Source: JACDAN01 sp963834825 (GTDB taxonomy: Bacteria; Actinomycetota; Thermoleophilia; Gaiellales; Gaiellaceae). Taken from it: a stretch of DNA of 64,000 bases. A program made the position numbers and the translations under genes. Position 1 is the stretch's first letter; each line of letters starts with the position of its first letter. The notes under the pieces were generated by a model that had not been told where the DNA came from, did no database searches, and saw nothing but the letters and a program-made list of their open reading frames with translations. Below are positions 36,546 through 44,648 of this stretch, one piece after another. The stretch covers positions 372,001 through 436,000 of the forward strand of contig CAWICZ010000014.1 in the NCBI GenBank assembly GCA_963834825.1, in the 5' to 3' direction.

Positions 36546-37865
36546 CTAGAACACCTCCGGCAGAGCGTTGAGGGTAATGCCGATCCCGACCGCGACGATC
36601 GCGAGTGCGCTGGCGGCGGGGAGGGCGCGGATGAGCCGACCGTCGAGGCGCAGGCGCGAGAACGCGCGCCTCGCGAGGACGGCGACGAGGCCGATCGCGG
36701 TGATGGTCGCCGCGAGTCCGACGCTGAAGGCCACGATCAGGGCGAGGCCGAGGCCGATCCGGTGCAGGGCGATGGCGCTCAGCAGGACGACGAGGGCGGA
36801 CGGACAGGGGAGGAGTCCGGCGGCGACGCCGACTCCGAGCAGCCCGCCTCGTCCGTAGCCGTGATCGTGGTGGTGGTGGTGGTGGTGGTCGTGGCCGTGG
36901 GCGTGCTGCCGCCGGTGCCGTAGGCGGCGCCAGAGCACCGAGGCGCCGACGCCGACGACGAGCAGGCCGGATACAAGCGTCAGCCACGGGTAGAGCTGCT
37001 CGGGGACGATGAACGCGGAGAGCGCGATCGTGACGATCCCGAGCGCAAAGACGCCGATCGTGTGGGTCGTGGTGACGATCAGGCCGAGCGCGACGGCGTC
37101 GCGAGGACGTCCTCGCGTCCCGACCAGGTAGCCGGCGACGATTGCCTTGCCGTGACCGGGCGTGAGCGCGTGCGCGGCGCCCCAGAACGCCGCGAGGAGG
37201 AGCGCGACGAGGATCGCGCCGGCCCCGAGGTCGCCGTTGATCAGCGACTCGAAGCCTCGGCGAGGTTCCGGCGCCGGCGCGGTTCCCAGCAGGGGAGGGA
37301 GACCGGAAAGCCGGCCGGCGCGGAACGTCGCCCTCGCGGAGGAGACCGCGAGGGGGTCGCGGAGGAGATCCTGTGGATACGCGGTGAGCGCGGCGCTTCT
37401 GCTCGTCGCCGGGACGCTCGCGGAGTCGATGCGCGCGCCGCGATCGGCGCGAACGACGATCTCGCGCCAGCCGAGCCGCGAGGCGTAATTCGTATCCCGG
37501 TAGGCCAGGCGCGTGCCCACGGCGCGCGTCTCGTACACGGCGTCGAAGCGAAGCGTCTTCAAGCCGCCAGCGCCGGGTCGCAGAACGCTCTTCGAGTCGA
37601 GGAGGCGCAGCGACGCGGGCCGCCCGTCGAGCTTGAGCTGCAGGCCGCGGCCGACGTCCCGAGCGAACCCCGGTCGCCGAACCCGCTTGCGCTCCTGGAA
37701 GGTGGGGATCTCGGCGAGGTCGAGCACGTAGTGGACGTAGATCCGGTTGCCGGAGACCTCGATCCCGCTGTAGCGATTGACGGTGAAGTTGCCGAGCGGG
37801 TGCGCGGACGCCGCCGGCGGGAAGAGTGCGGCGAGCGCAACGAGAACGACGACAAGGCGCTTCAT
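36546..37865 (-). CDS. NicO/RcnA-type transporter with extracytoplasmic HPLGNFTVN domain
   Basis: 439 residues; start at 37865 fixed by ATGA overlap. Signal peptide, then a beta-rich domain opening AHPLGNFTVNRYSGIEV (about residues 20-200), then six helices with AFWGAAHALTPGHGKAIVAG (helix signature of nickel/cobalt exporters), VTTTHTIGVFALG and a loop rich in His (HAHGHDHHHHHHHDHG), and LLPCPSALVVLL. Probably moves Ni/Co or senses and exports another divalent metal. The poly-His loop is encoded by a CAC/CAT run at 36868-36899. Confidence 0.85.
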   Translation of the reverse strand: MKRLVVVLVALAALFPPAASAHPLGNFTVNRYSGIEVSGNRIYVHYVLDLAEIPTFQERKRVRRPGFARDVGRGLQLKLDGRPASLRLLDSKSVLRPGAGGLKTLRFDAVYETRAVGTRLAYRDTNYASRLGWREIVVRADRGARIDSASVPATSRSAALTAYPQDLLRDPLAVSSARATFRAGRLSGLPPLLGTAPAPEPRRGFESLINGDLGAGAILVALLLAAFWGAAHALTPGHGKAIVAGYLVGTRGRPRDAVALGLIVTTTHTIGVFALGIVTIALSAFIVPEQLYPWLTLVSGLLVVGVGASVLWRRLRHRRQHAHGHDHHHHHHHDHGYGRGGLLGVGVAAGLLPCPSALVVLLSAIALHRIGLGLALIVAFSVGLAATITAIGLVAVLARRAFSRLRLDGRLIRALPAASALAIVAVGIGITLNALPEVF

Positions 37866-39067
37866 GCGACGGCTCTCCGGGCAACCGGCGCCAACACGAG
37901 CGAGAAGTGCGGGTTGAGTCGTAGCGCGCGGCTGAACCAGCGCTTCGCCTGGTCGTTTCGGCCGAGGCAGCGCTCGATCACGCCGCGATGGAAGAACTTG
38001 GGCGCATCGAGCGTGCCGAGCCGGAGCGCGCGCTTCGAGTAGCGCAGCGCCTCGCCGCATCGGCCGTTACGCGCGAGCGCCCAAGCGAGGACGCCGTCCG
38101 CCTCGATGCTCGGCCGCTCGCTGTGAGCGCGGCGGGCACGCGCCAGCGACTCGCGCAGGCGGAGGCCGTGATCGACGTTGAAGAGCGCCAGCTCGAGGTC
38201 GGTGGCGACGCCGTTGGCGGCGAACAGCCGGTCGATCGCGCCGACGAGCTCGTACTGCTCGCGTGCGAGCCGCGGCTTGCCGGCGGCACGGTAGAAGTCG
38301 CCCAGCGCGCCGACGAACTGCGGCAGCGGATTCCGCTCAGCCGCTTGGCGCTCGAGCCGGATTGCCCGGTCGAATCGCCCGCGGGCGGCTGCGACGTGGG
38401 CGAGCCCGTCCTGCGCCTGGACGTAGCCCGGCAGGGCGCCGAGCGCCGCCCGGTACTCACGATCGGCCGCAGCGACTCGTCCGGTCGAGAAGTAGAGCTT
38501 GCCGAGCTGGACGCGCGCCCAGGCGGCCGACTCACCGCGACCGCCTGCCGCGTCGGCGGCCAGCTCCATCGCCGAGATCGCCGGGCCGACCCGGCCCAGA
38601 AGCTCGAGCGCATAGGACGTCCTGGAGTACGACGCGAGACCCGGTTTGAGCTCGCTCAGCCGGTCGAAGGCGGCGAACGCCTCGTCGTAGCGTCCGAGCT
38701 CGATCAGGGAGTCGCCGATCGCGGCGTAGGTCAGCGCGGTCTCGGGGGAGACGCGCTGGGCGCGTCGGGCGAGCTCGAGCCCGGCGCGGAAGTCATGTCG
38801 TGAGTTCGCGAGGGAAGCCGATCCGATCAGCGCCTCGATGTCGTTCGGGTCGACGGCCAGCGCGCGTCCCAGCGAACGCTCCGCAGGTGCGTACCGCGAG
38901 GGATCGCCGGAGCGGGCCGCCTGGAGCTCGTTGAGCCCGAAGCGGACGAGCTGACGGGTGGTGGGCGCAGCGGAGGCGCTGTCGTCGCTCCGGAGCGCGC
39001 CGCCGAGGAGGAGAGCGGTGGCGGCAATCGCCGCCACCGCTCCTGCGAGCAGAGCTCGCCGCTTCAC
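37862..39067 (-). CDS. Exported TPR protein
   Basis: 401 residues; signal or anchor helix (LLAGAVAAIAATALLLGGAL) and about nine TPR units (for example ALTYAAIGDSLIELGRYDEA, AWARVQLGKLYFSTGRVAAA, QDGLAHVAAARGRFDRAIRL). GTG start overlaps the stop of the DUF4331 gene (GTGA) and its own stop overlaps the next ATG. Probably a periplasmic or wall-side scaffold for the system encoded by this operon. Confidence 0.85.
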   Translation of the reverse strand: MKRRALLAGAVAAIAATALLLGGALRSDDSASAAPTTRQLVRFGLNELQAARSGDPSRYAPAERSLGRALAVDPNDIEALIGSASLANSRHDFRAGLELARRAQRVSPETALTYAAIGDSLIELGRYDEAFAAFDRLSELKPGLASYSRTSYALELLGRVGPAISAMELAADAAGGRGESAAWARVQLGKLYFSTGRVAAADREYRAALGALPGYVQAQDGLAHVAAARGRFDRAIRLERQAAERNPLPQFVGALGDFYRAAGKPRLAREQYELVGAIDRLFAANGVATDLELALFNVDHGLRLRESLARARRAHSERPSIEADGVLAWALARNGRCGEALRYSKRALRLGTLDAPKFFHRGVIERCLGRNDQAKRWFSRALRLNPHFSLVLAPVARRAVA

Positions 39068-40383
39068 GGCTTCTGCTGGCCCTTCACGTTGTCGAAGCCG
39101 CTCGGGGGATCGGCCTCGTACGGGAAGCCGGCCAGGTTCGGCACGTCGTTCCCGTCCACGCCGTCACCGAGCAGGTCGCCGGCGGGATGGCCCTTGAGCT
39201 TTCCGGCCACCGCACGCTCGGCGATGTCGACGACGTCGTCCGTGAGCCGGCGGCCGTTCGGGAAGCCGGCGACATCGCCGCCGAAGACGCCCAACCGGTT
39301 CGGGTTGGCTGCCGGGGCGATCGAGAGGTTCACCCGCAGCATGTCCGCGAGCTTCGGACCCGTGTTGTTCAGCCCGGGAACACCCGTGAGCAGAACGGCA
39401 ACGAGGTCGTCACGGTTCGTCTCCGGCACGCCGAGGCCGTACAGCTGGTTGATGACCGCGGCGAGCAGAGGCTGGCGGTAGAACTGCACGAACTGCGCAT
39501 CCGTCGCGGGGCTCAAGCGGTTCCAGCGATCCTTGAGCTTGGTCGGGATGATCACTTCGTTGATCAGCGGGTTGCCGAGGCGAGAGACCTGGGCCCACTC
39601 GCGCTCCTGCGAGTAGCGCTTGACGCCCTTGCTGCGGTACGAGCGGATCTTCATCTGCGGCCGCTCGGTCGTCGCCCAGACGCCGACGGTGTGGTCGGAG
39701 TCATCGAGCTGCGCGATCGGGACCTGGAGTGCGATCCCGTGCACGGCGTAGCCGGCGAAGAAGTCCTTCCCGCCGCCCATGTTGCCGGTGCCCTTGCGGA
39801 TCGCGACCAGGTCGAAGATCGCCCCGATGTCGGCGAAGAACGCGTCTTCACGCTGGCCGGCGAAGACCTTGCCGCCGCCGGCGAGGTTCGTCACGCCCGC
39901 CTGCGCGAGCTGACGGTAGTTCGGCGTCGTCCGCGGCCCGATGTTGTTCGGCGGGGTGACGCCCTTGGCGACGATCGTCTCGCGCCCGTTCGCGACGCGG
40001 GTGACCGTGTAGTCCTGGACGGTGTTCCCCAGGAAGAGGGCACCGTCGCGGTTCTTGAAGCGCAACCGGTACGTGACGTCCGCATTCGCGTCACCGTTCC
40101 GGTCGATCTTGATGTTGTACCGGGCCCGCTCGGAGAAGCGGTACCAGTTCGGCCCGGCCGCCGTGTCCTCGGCCGGGATCCAGTTCGCGATCACGGTCAG
40201 GGAGTTCGGCGCGTCCGAGCTTCGGTACGCGTAGAGGTCGGTGTTGTCCGCCGTCTGGTCTTCGGCGATCAGCGGCGCCTCGCGGTGGCTCGATGCCTGG
40301 CCTGCGTCAAGGGCGGGCCCGCGGACGAGCAGTACCGCTGCGGCGACGGCGATGCCGACGACGGCGAGTACGATCATGCGCAT
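39064..40383 (-). CDS. DUF4331 secreted protein
   Basis: 439 residues from the ATG at 40383, preceded by AAAGGAG. N-terminal helix (MIVLAVVGIAVAAAVLLVRG), then DUF4331 hallmarks: SSHREAPLIAEDQTADNTDL, YAYRSSDAPNSLTVIANWIP, YRLRFKNRDG, DAFFADIGAIFDL and GFPNGRRLTDDVVDIA. First gene of a four-gene coupled operon with the TPR and transporter genes. DUF4331 proteins are exported and of unknown activity. Confidence 0.87.
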   Translation of the reverse strand: MRMIVLAVVGIAVAAAVLLVRGPALDAGQASSHREAPLIAEDQTADNTDLYAYRSSDAPNSLTVIANWIPAEDTAAGPNWYRFSERARYNIKIDRNGDANADVTYRLRFKNRDGALFLGNTVQDYTVTRVANGRETIVAKGVTPPNNIGPRTTPNYRQLAQAGVTNLAGGGKVFAGQREDAFFADIGAIFDLVAIRKGTGNMGGGKDFFAGYAVHGIALQVPIAQLDDSDHTVGVWATTERPQMKIRSYRSKGVKRYSQEREWAQVSRLGNPLINEVIIPTKLKDRWNRLSPATDAQFVQFYRQPLLAAVINQLYGLGVPETNRDDLVAVLLTGVPGLNNTGPKLADMLRVNLSIAPAANPNRLGVFGGDVAGFPNGRRLTDDVVDIAERAVAGKLKGHPAGDLLGDGVDGNDVPNLAGFPYEADPPSGFDNVKGQQKP

Positions 40384-40445
40384 CTGTGCGGCTCCTTTCA
40401 ACTCGGGGTCGCCGCACATTCGGCCGGCCTCGCGGACCGGTTCGC

Positions 40446-41351
40446 TCAGCCGGTGATTCTCGTGCCTGCCCGACCCGCGAGCGCGTCCTCGACGAGGTCG
40501 AGCGCGGTGATGATCGCCTCGCCGCCCGCTCGGGCCACGGCCGTGGCTGCTTCGAGCTTCGGCCGCATCGAGCCCTCGGCCAGCTCGGGGAGGAGCTCCT
40601 CGGCCTCGGCGAGCGAGAGCTCGCGGATCTCCATCTCGGTCGGTTTCCCGAAGTCGCGCCTGACGGCGGGGACGTCGGTGAGGATGACCAACCGGTCGGC
40701 GCCGAGCCCGGCGGCCAGCAAGGCCGACACGCGATCCTTGTCGATGACGGCGGCGACGCCGTGAATTCGGTTGCCGTGCCTGACCACCGGAACGCCGCCG
40801 CCGCCACAGGCGACGGGGAGAGAGCCCGCGTCCAGCAGCGCTCGGATCTGGTCGAGCTCGACGATCTCGAGCGGCTCTGGAGAGGGGACCGTTCGGCGCC
40901 AACCGCGGGACGGCTCCTCGACGAGGGTCCAGCCGCGCTCCCGCTCGAGCGCGCGGGCCCTGTCGCTCGAGTAGAAGGGGCCGACAGGCTTCGTCGGCCG
41001 CGTGAACGCGGGATCGTCCTCGGCGACGACGACGTGCGTCAGCAGGCAGGCGACCGGACGACGGGCGACCGGGCCGATCTCGGCCTCGATGATCGCGCCG
41101 ATCTCGGCTTGTGTCTGCGCGACGGCGAGGTAGAGCGGAAGCGGCGGGACCTCGTCGGCCGCGAGCTCCTGGCGGAGCAGCTCGTTCCCGACCTGAGGGC
41201 CGTTGCCGTGGGTGATGACCAGTCGTGGTTCGTCCAGGAGCGGCTCGAGCGACTTCGCCGCCTCGCGGAGCCGCGCAGACTGCTCGGCCGCCGTTCCGCG
41301 GTCACCGGGCCGGATCAGCGCGTTGCCGCCCAGCGCGACAACGGTCGTCAA
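40446..41351 (-). CDS. arcC: Carbamate kinase
   Basis: 301 residues of the amino-acid kinase fold: VVALGGNALIRPGDRGTAAE, THGNGPQVGNELLRQE, VACGGGGVPVV, AVIDKDRVSALLA and ILTDVPAVRRDFGKP. Interconverts carbamoyl phosphate plus ADP with carbamate plus ATP. The TTG start overlaps the stop of the upstream gene (TTGA), tightly coupling it to the cDPGS-like protein. No arginine deiminase is in the window. Confidence 0.9.
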   Translation of the reverse strand: MTTVVALGGNALIRPGDRGTAAEQSARLREAAKSLEPLLDEPRLVITHGNGPQVGNELLRQELAADEVPPLPLYLAVAQTQAEIGAIIEAEIGPVARRPVACLLTHVVVAEDDPAFTRPTKPVGPFYSSDRARALERERGWTLVEEPSRGWRRTVPSPEPLEIVELDQIRALLDAGSLPVACGGGGVPVVRHGNRIHGVAAVIDKDRVSALLAAGLGADRLVILTDVPAVRRDFGKPTEMEIRELSLAEAEELLPELAEGSMRPKLEAATAVARAGGEAIITALDLVEDALAGRAGTRITG

Positions 41352-42694
41352 GCGACGGCGGCTTTGGTCCCGGAGATGAGTCCGTGCTGGGCGAGCAGAT
41401 CCGCCAGCGTCGGCTCGCCGAGCTCCTCGAGGCGGTAGCTGACCCGCAGCGCCGGCTTGTCGAAGTCAATCACGCGCCTGAGGTCGATCGGCGTCCCGAT
41501 CAGGACGAGGTCGGCGTCGGACCGCTCGATCGTCTCTCGCAGCTCGTCGATCTGTCCGTTCCCGTAGCCCATCGCCGGCAGGAGCTCCCGGATGTGCGGC
41601 CACTCCGCCAGCGTCTTGGCGATCGAGCCAACTGCGAACGGGCGCGGATCGACGAGCTCGGCTGCGCCGTTCGCCTTCGCGGCGAGCACGGCGGCCCCGT
41701 AGGCCATCTCGCCGTGGGTCAGCGTCGGGCCGTCTTCGATGGCGAGCACCCGCTTGCCCTCGATCCGGAGGCCGTTCTCCTCGACGTGGAACGGTGACGC
41801 GGCGCGGACGATCGCCGCCTTGGGGTTGTGCGTCCGGATCGATTCGATCACGGCCTCGACACCTTCGGGCGGCGCCGTGTCGATCTTGTTCACCACACAG
41901 ACGTTGGCCATGCGGAGGTTGGTCTCACCGGGGTGGTAGCGCAACTCGTGGCCCGCGCGGTGCGGGTCGACGACGACGACATGCAGGTTCGGTTTCACGA
42001 ACGGCGTGTCGTTGTTGCCGCCGTCCCAGAGGATCGCGTCGGCTTCCTGCTCGGCCTGGTCGAGGATCGCCGCGTAGTCGATGCCGGCGAAGACGAGGTT
42101 GCCCTCGGCCAGGTGCGGCTCGAACTCCTCGCGCTCCTCGATCGTGCAGTCGTTCGCGTCGAGGTCGGCGTAGTCCGCGTAGCGCTGTACGGCCTGCTTC
42201 GTCAGGTCGCCGTAGGGCATCGGGTGCCGCAGGACTGCGACTCGCTTCCCGTCCCGCCGAAGCAGCGATGCGATGTGGCGCGTGGTCTGACTCTTGCCCG
42301 CGCCGGTCCGCACCGCGCAGACCGCGACGACCGGCCTGGAGGACGTGAGCGCCGTCTCATCGGGCGAGAGCAGCCGGAACGACGCGCCGGCGGCGAGCGC
42401 CCGAGAGGCGAGGTGCATCACGTGCTCGTGCGTCACGTCGGAGTAGGCGAAGACGACCTCGTCGACCCCGTGCTCGCGGACCAGATCGGCCAGTGCGGCT
42501 TCCGGCTCGATCGGGATTCCCTCCGGGTAGAGGTCACCGGCCAGCTCGGCCGGGTACACGCGCCCGTCGATGTTCGGAATCTGGGTCGCGGTGAAGGCGA
42601 CGACCTCGTACTCGCGGCGGCCGCGGTAGACGAGGTTGAAGTTGTGGAAGTCGCGACCCGCGGCACCTGCGATCAGGACGCGTCTTCGCTCCAT
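41348..42694 (-). CDS. Cyclic 2,3-diphosphoglycerate synthetase-like GTPase/ATPase
   Basis: 448 residues. N-terminal Rossmann-like part (VLIAGAAGRDFHNFNLVYRG) and a P-loop domain (VCAVRTGAGKSQTTRHIASL) with DGGNNDTPFVKPNLHVVVVD and VCVVNKIDTAPPEG. This arrangement matches archaeal cDPGS and its bacterial homologues. The ATG lies six bases after TATTCT (leaderless signal). Whether it makes cyclic 2,3-diphosphoglycerate in this organism is unproven; the coupling with carbamate kinase suggests a link to phosphoryl transfer or nitrogen metabolism instead. Confidence 0.8.
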   Translation of the reverse strand: MERRRVLIAGAAGRDFHNFNLVYRGRREYEVVAFTATQIPNIDGRVYPAELAGDLYPEGIPIEPEAALADLVREHGVDEVVFAYSDVTHEHVMHLASRALAAGASFRLLSPDETALTSSRPVVAVCAVRTGAGKSQTTRHIASLLRRDGKRVAVLRHPMPYGDLTKQAVQRYADYADLDANDCTIEEREEFEPHLAEGNLVFAGIDYAAILDQAEQEADAILWDGGNNDTPFVKPNLHVVVVDPHRAGHELRYHPGETNLRMANVCVVNKIDTAPPEGVEAVIESIRTHNPKAAIVRAASPFHVEENGLRIEGKRVLAIEDGPTLTHGEMAYGAAVLAAKANGAAELVDPRPFAVGSIAKTLAEWPHIRELLPAMGYGNGQIDELRETIERSDADLVLIGTPIDLRRVIDFDKPALRVSYRLEELGEPTLADLLAQHGLISGTKAAVA

Positions 42695-42765
42695 GAATAA
42701 AGAATATTCAGTTTGCAGGACGTCGTAAGGCCGGACCTGCCCCCTCGCTAGGTTAGATTCGCGGC
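42695..42765. promoter_or_regulatory. Divergent leaderless promoter region (cDPGS-like / ferritin)
   Basis: Minus strand: TATTCT (42706-42701), six bases, then ATG at 42694. Plus strand: TAGATT (42754-42759), six bases, then ATG at 42766. An AT-rich patch contains the palindrome GAATATTC (42702-42709). Both genes therefore probably start transcription at or next to their start codons. Confidence 0.65.
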
Positions 42766-43293
42766 ATGGCCCGCTTCCCGGACGCCCTGAACGAGCAGAT
42801 TGCGAACGAGTTCGCCGCCTCGCAGCAGTACGTGGCAATCGCGGCCCACTACGACCACGAATCGCTTCCTCAGCTCGCGGCCGCCTTCTACCGCCAGGCG
42901 GTCGAGGAGCGGAACCACGCGATGATGATCGTCCAGTTCCTGCTCGACTCCGACCATCCGGTCGTCATTCCGGGCGTCGAGGCGCCGCGGACGAACTTCG
43001 AACACGCGACCGAGCCGGTCGCACTCGCACTCGAGCAGGAGAAGCGCGTCACCGACCAGATCGTCGCGCTCGTCGCGCTGGCCCGCGAAGAAGGCGATCT
43101 CGTCGGCGAGCAGTTCCTGCACTGGTTCCTCCAGGAGCAGCGCGAGGAGGTCTCGTCGATGGCGCACCTGCTCGCCACAGTCGAGCGGACCGGGGACAAC
43201 CTGCTCATGGTCGAGGAGTACCTGGCGCGGACGGGAGACGAGGACAGCCCGCTCGAGGCCGGAGCGCCCCCCGCCGCGGGCGGAGCGCTCTAG
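42766..43293 (+). CDS. Ferritin
   Basis: 175 residues of four-helix ferritin with diiron-site residues in NEFAASQQYVAIAAHY, VEERNHAMMI (ExxH) and the helix FLQEQREEVSSM. Length and the C-terminal loop fit non-haem bacterial ferritin; the last 15 residues are an Ala/Pro/Gly tail. Stores iron in the cytosol. Its stop overlaps the convergent hydrolase-cyclase gene by 4 bases. Confidence 0.9.
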   Translation: MARFPDALNEQIANEFAASQQYVAIAAHYDHESLPQLAAAFYRQAVEERNHAMMIVQFLLDSDHPVVIPGVEAPRTNFEHATEPVALALEQEKRVTDQIVALVALAREEGDLVGEQFLHWFLQEQREEVSSMAHLLATVERTGDNLLMVEEYLARTGDEDSPLEAGAPPAAGGAL

Positions 43294-44645
43294 CCCGCGA
43301 CCGCGAAGAGCCGCCACTCACCGGGCACGCCGGCCAGCTCGGCGGCGCCGCGGTCGGCGAACTCGAGCCCGGAGCCGGCGACGAGATCCTTCACGGTGCT
43401 GGAGACGAGCACCTCGCTGGGATTCGCCTCGGCAGCCACGCGGGCGCCGATGTGAACGGCAATCCCGCTGACCTTGCCGTCGACAAGCTCGCACTCGCCG
43501 GTGTGCACTCCTGCCCGAACCTCGAGCCCCAGCTCCTTGACGTTCTCGGTGATCGCCGCGGCGCACCTGATCGCCCTGGCCGGCCCGTCGAAGCTGGCGA
43601 AGAACCCATCGCCCGTGGTCTCGATCTCGTTCCCGCGATGCCTCGCAAGCTCACGACGGACTAATGTGTGATGTCGCTGGAGCAGCTCGCGCCAGCCCGC
43701 GTCGCCCAGTTCCGACGCTCGCGCTGTCGACGAGACGATGTCGGTGAACAGGACCGTGGCGAGGATGCGGTCGTGCTCCTCTGCCCAGGACCGATCAGCC
43801 TGAACCTCCGAGAGGAATCCGCGGGTCAGGTCGACGAGCTCGGTCGCTCCGTCCCCGAACGGCGCGTGGTCCTGCCCCGAAAGCTCCACGATGCGCGCTC
43901 CCGGGATTCGCTCGGCGAGGTAGCGGCCCGCCCGAATGTCCACGACGCGGTCTCCCGCCTGGTGGACGACGAGCGTCGGGACGTGGATCGCCGGCAGCAC
44001 GTCGCGAACGTCGATCAGCATGTTCATCCGCTCGAAGGCCGCAAGTGAGCCGGGGCTCGCGCTCTGGCGGTAGTACGACGCCCAGGTTCGCGTGGTCTCC
44101 TCGTCGAGCGGGGTGCTCGGCCAGTACTGCTCCAGCACCTCGACCGTGTACTCCCGCGTTCCCCAGAACCGTTCGGACCGGTCGATCATGTTCAGGTGCT
44201 CGGCCTCGGTCCGTCCCCACGGATGGTCGGGCGCCCAGAGCGTGCGTGCCGAGGTGCCGAACAGGACGAGCCCGACGGTCCGCTCGGGGTAGGTGGCGGC
44301 GAAGACGGCGCTCATCGTCCCTCCGGAGTCGACCCCGAGGAGTGCCGCACGCTCGGAGCCCGCGGCGTCCATCACCGCCCGCACGTCGTCCATCCGGGTC
44401 TCGAGCGTGAGGGACTCTCGAACGGGGTCGGACATCCCGGTCCCGCGCTTGTCGAACTGAATCACCCTGGCGGACTCGGCGAGCGCCCGCAGGAACTCGC
44501 CTCGCCCCGGAACGGACCAGCCGATCTCGACGTTGGAGACGAAGCCCGGGGCGAAAACGAGATCGACCGGGCCGTCACCGAAGACCTGGTACGCGATCGC
44601 GACATCGCCGCTCCTGGCGTACCGCGTTTCGGGAGTGTCGGCCAC
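43290..44645 (-). CDS. Alpha/beta hydrolase fused to class III adenylate/guanylate cyclase
   Basis: 451 residues. Residues 1-270: hydrolase fold with DLVFAPGFVSNVE, FDKRGTGMSDP and GQDHAPFGDG (His), but the nucleophile elbow reads GVDSGG, Asp where Ser is usual. Residues about 290-450: cyclase domain with metal Asp in VLFTDIVSST and TTGDGFFASFDGP, and GIAVHIGARVA, where the usual Asn of the transition-state pair is His while Arg is kept. The adenine-specifying Lys position is Glu (EIETTGDG). Such fusions are common in actinobacteria; catalytic competence of either half is uncertain. Confidence 0.87.
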   Translation of the reverse strand: MADTPETRYARSGDVAIAYQVFGDGPVDLVFAPGFVSNVEIGWSVPGRGEFLRALAESARVIQFDKRGTGMSDPVRESLTLETRMDDVRAVMDAAGSERAALLGVDSGGTMSAVFAATYPERTVGLVLFGTSARTLWAPDHPWGRTEAEHLNMIDRSERFWGTREYTVEVLEQYWPSTPLDEETTRTWASYYRQSASPGSLAAFERMNMLIDVRDVLPAIHVPTLVVHQAGDRVVDIRAGRYLAERIPGARIVELSGQDHAPFGDGATELVDLTRGFLSEVQADRSWAEEHDRILATVLFTDIVSSTARASELGDAGWRELLQRHHTLVRRELARHRGNEIETTGDGFFASFDGPARAIRCAAAITENVKELGLEVRAGVHTGECELVDGKVSGIAVHIGARVAAEANPSEVLVSSTVKDLVAGSGLEFADRGAAELAGVPGEWRLFAVAG

Positions 44646-44648
44646 GCG

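Noticed and set aside
35727..36923. Long plus-strand open frame of about 400 codons
   Set aside because: It is the opposite-strand shadow of the NiCoT and NicO genes; composition is Arg/Glu/Asp-rich with no family motif, while the minus strand shows clear transporter signatures.
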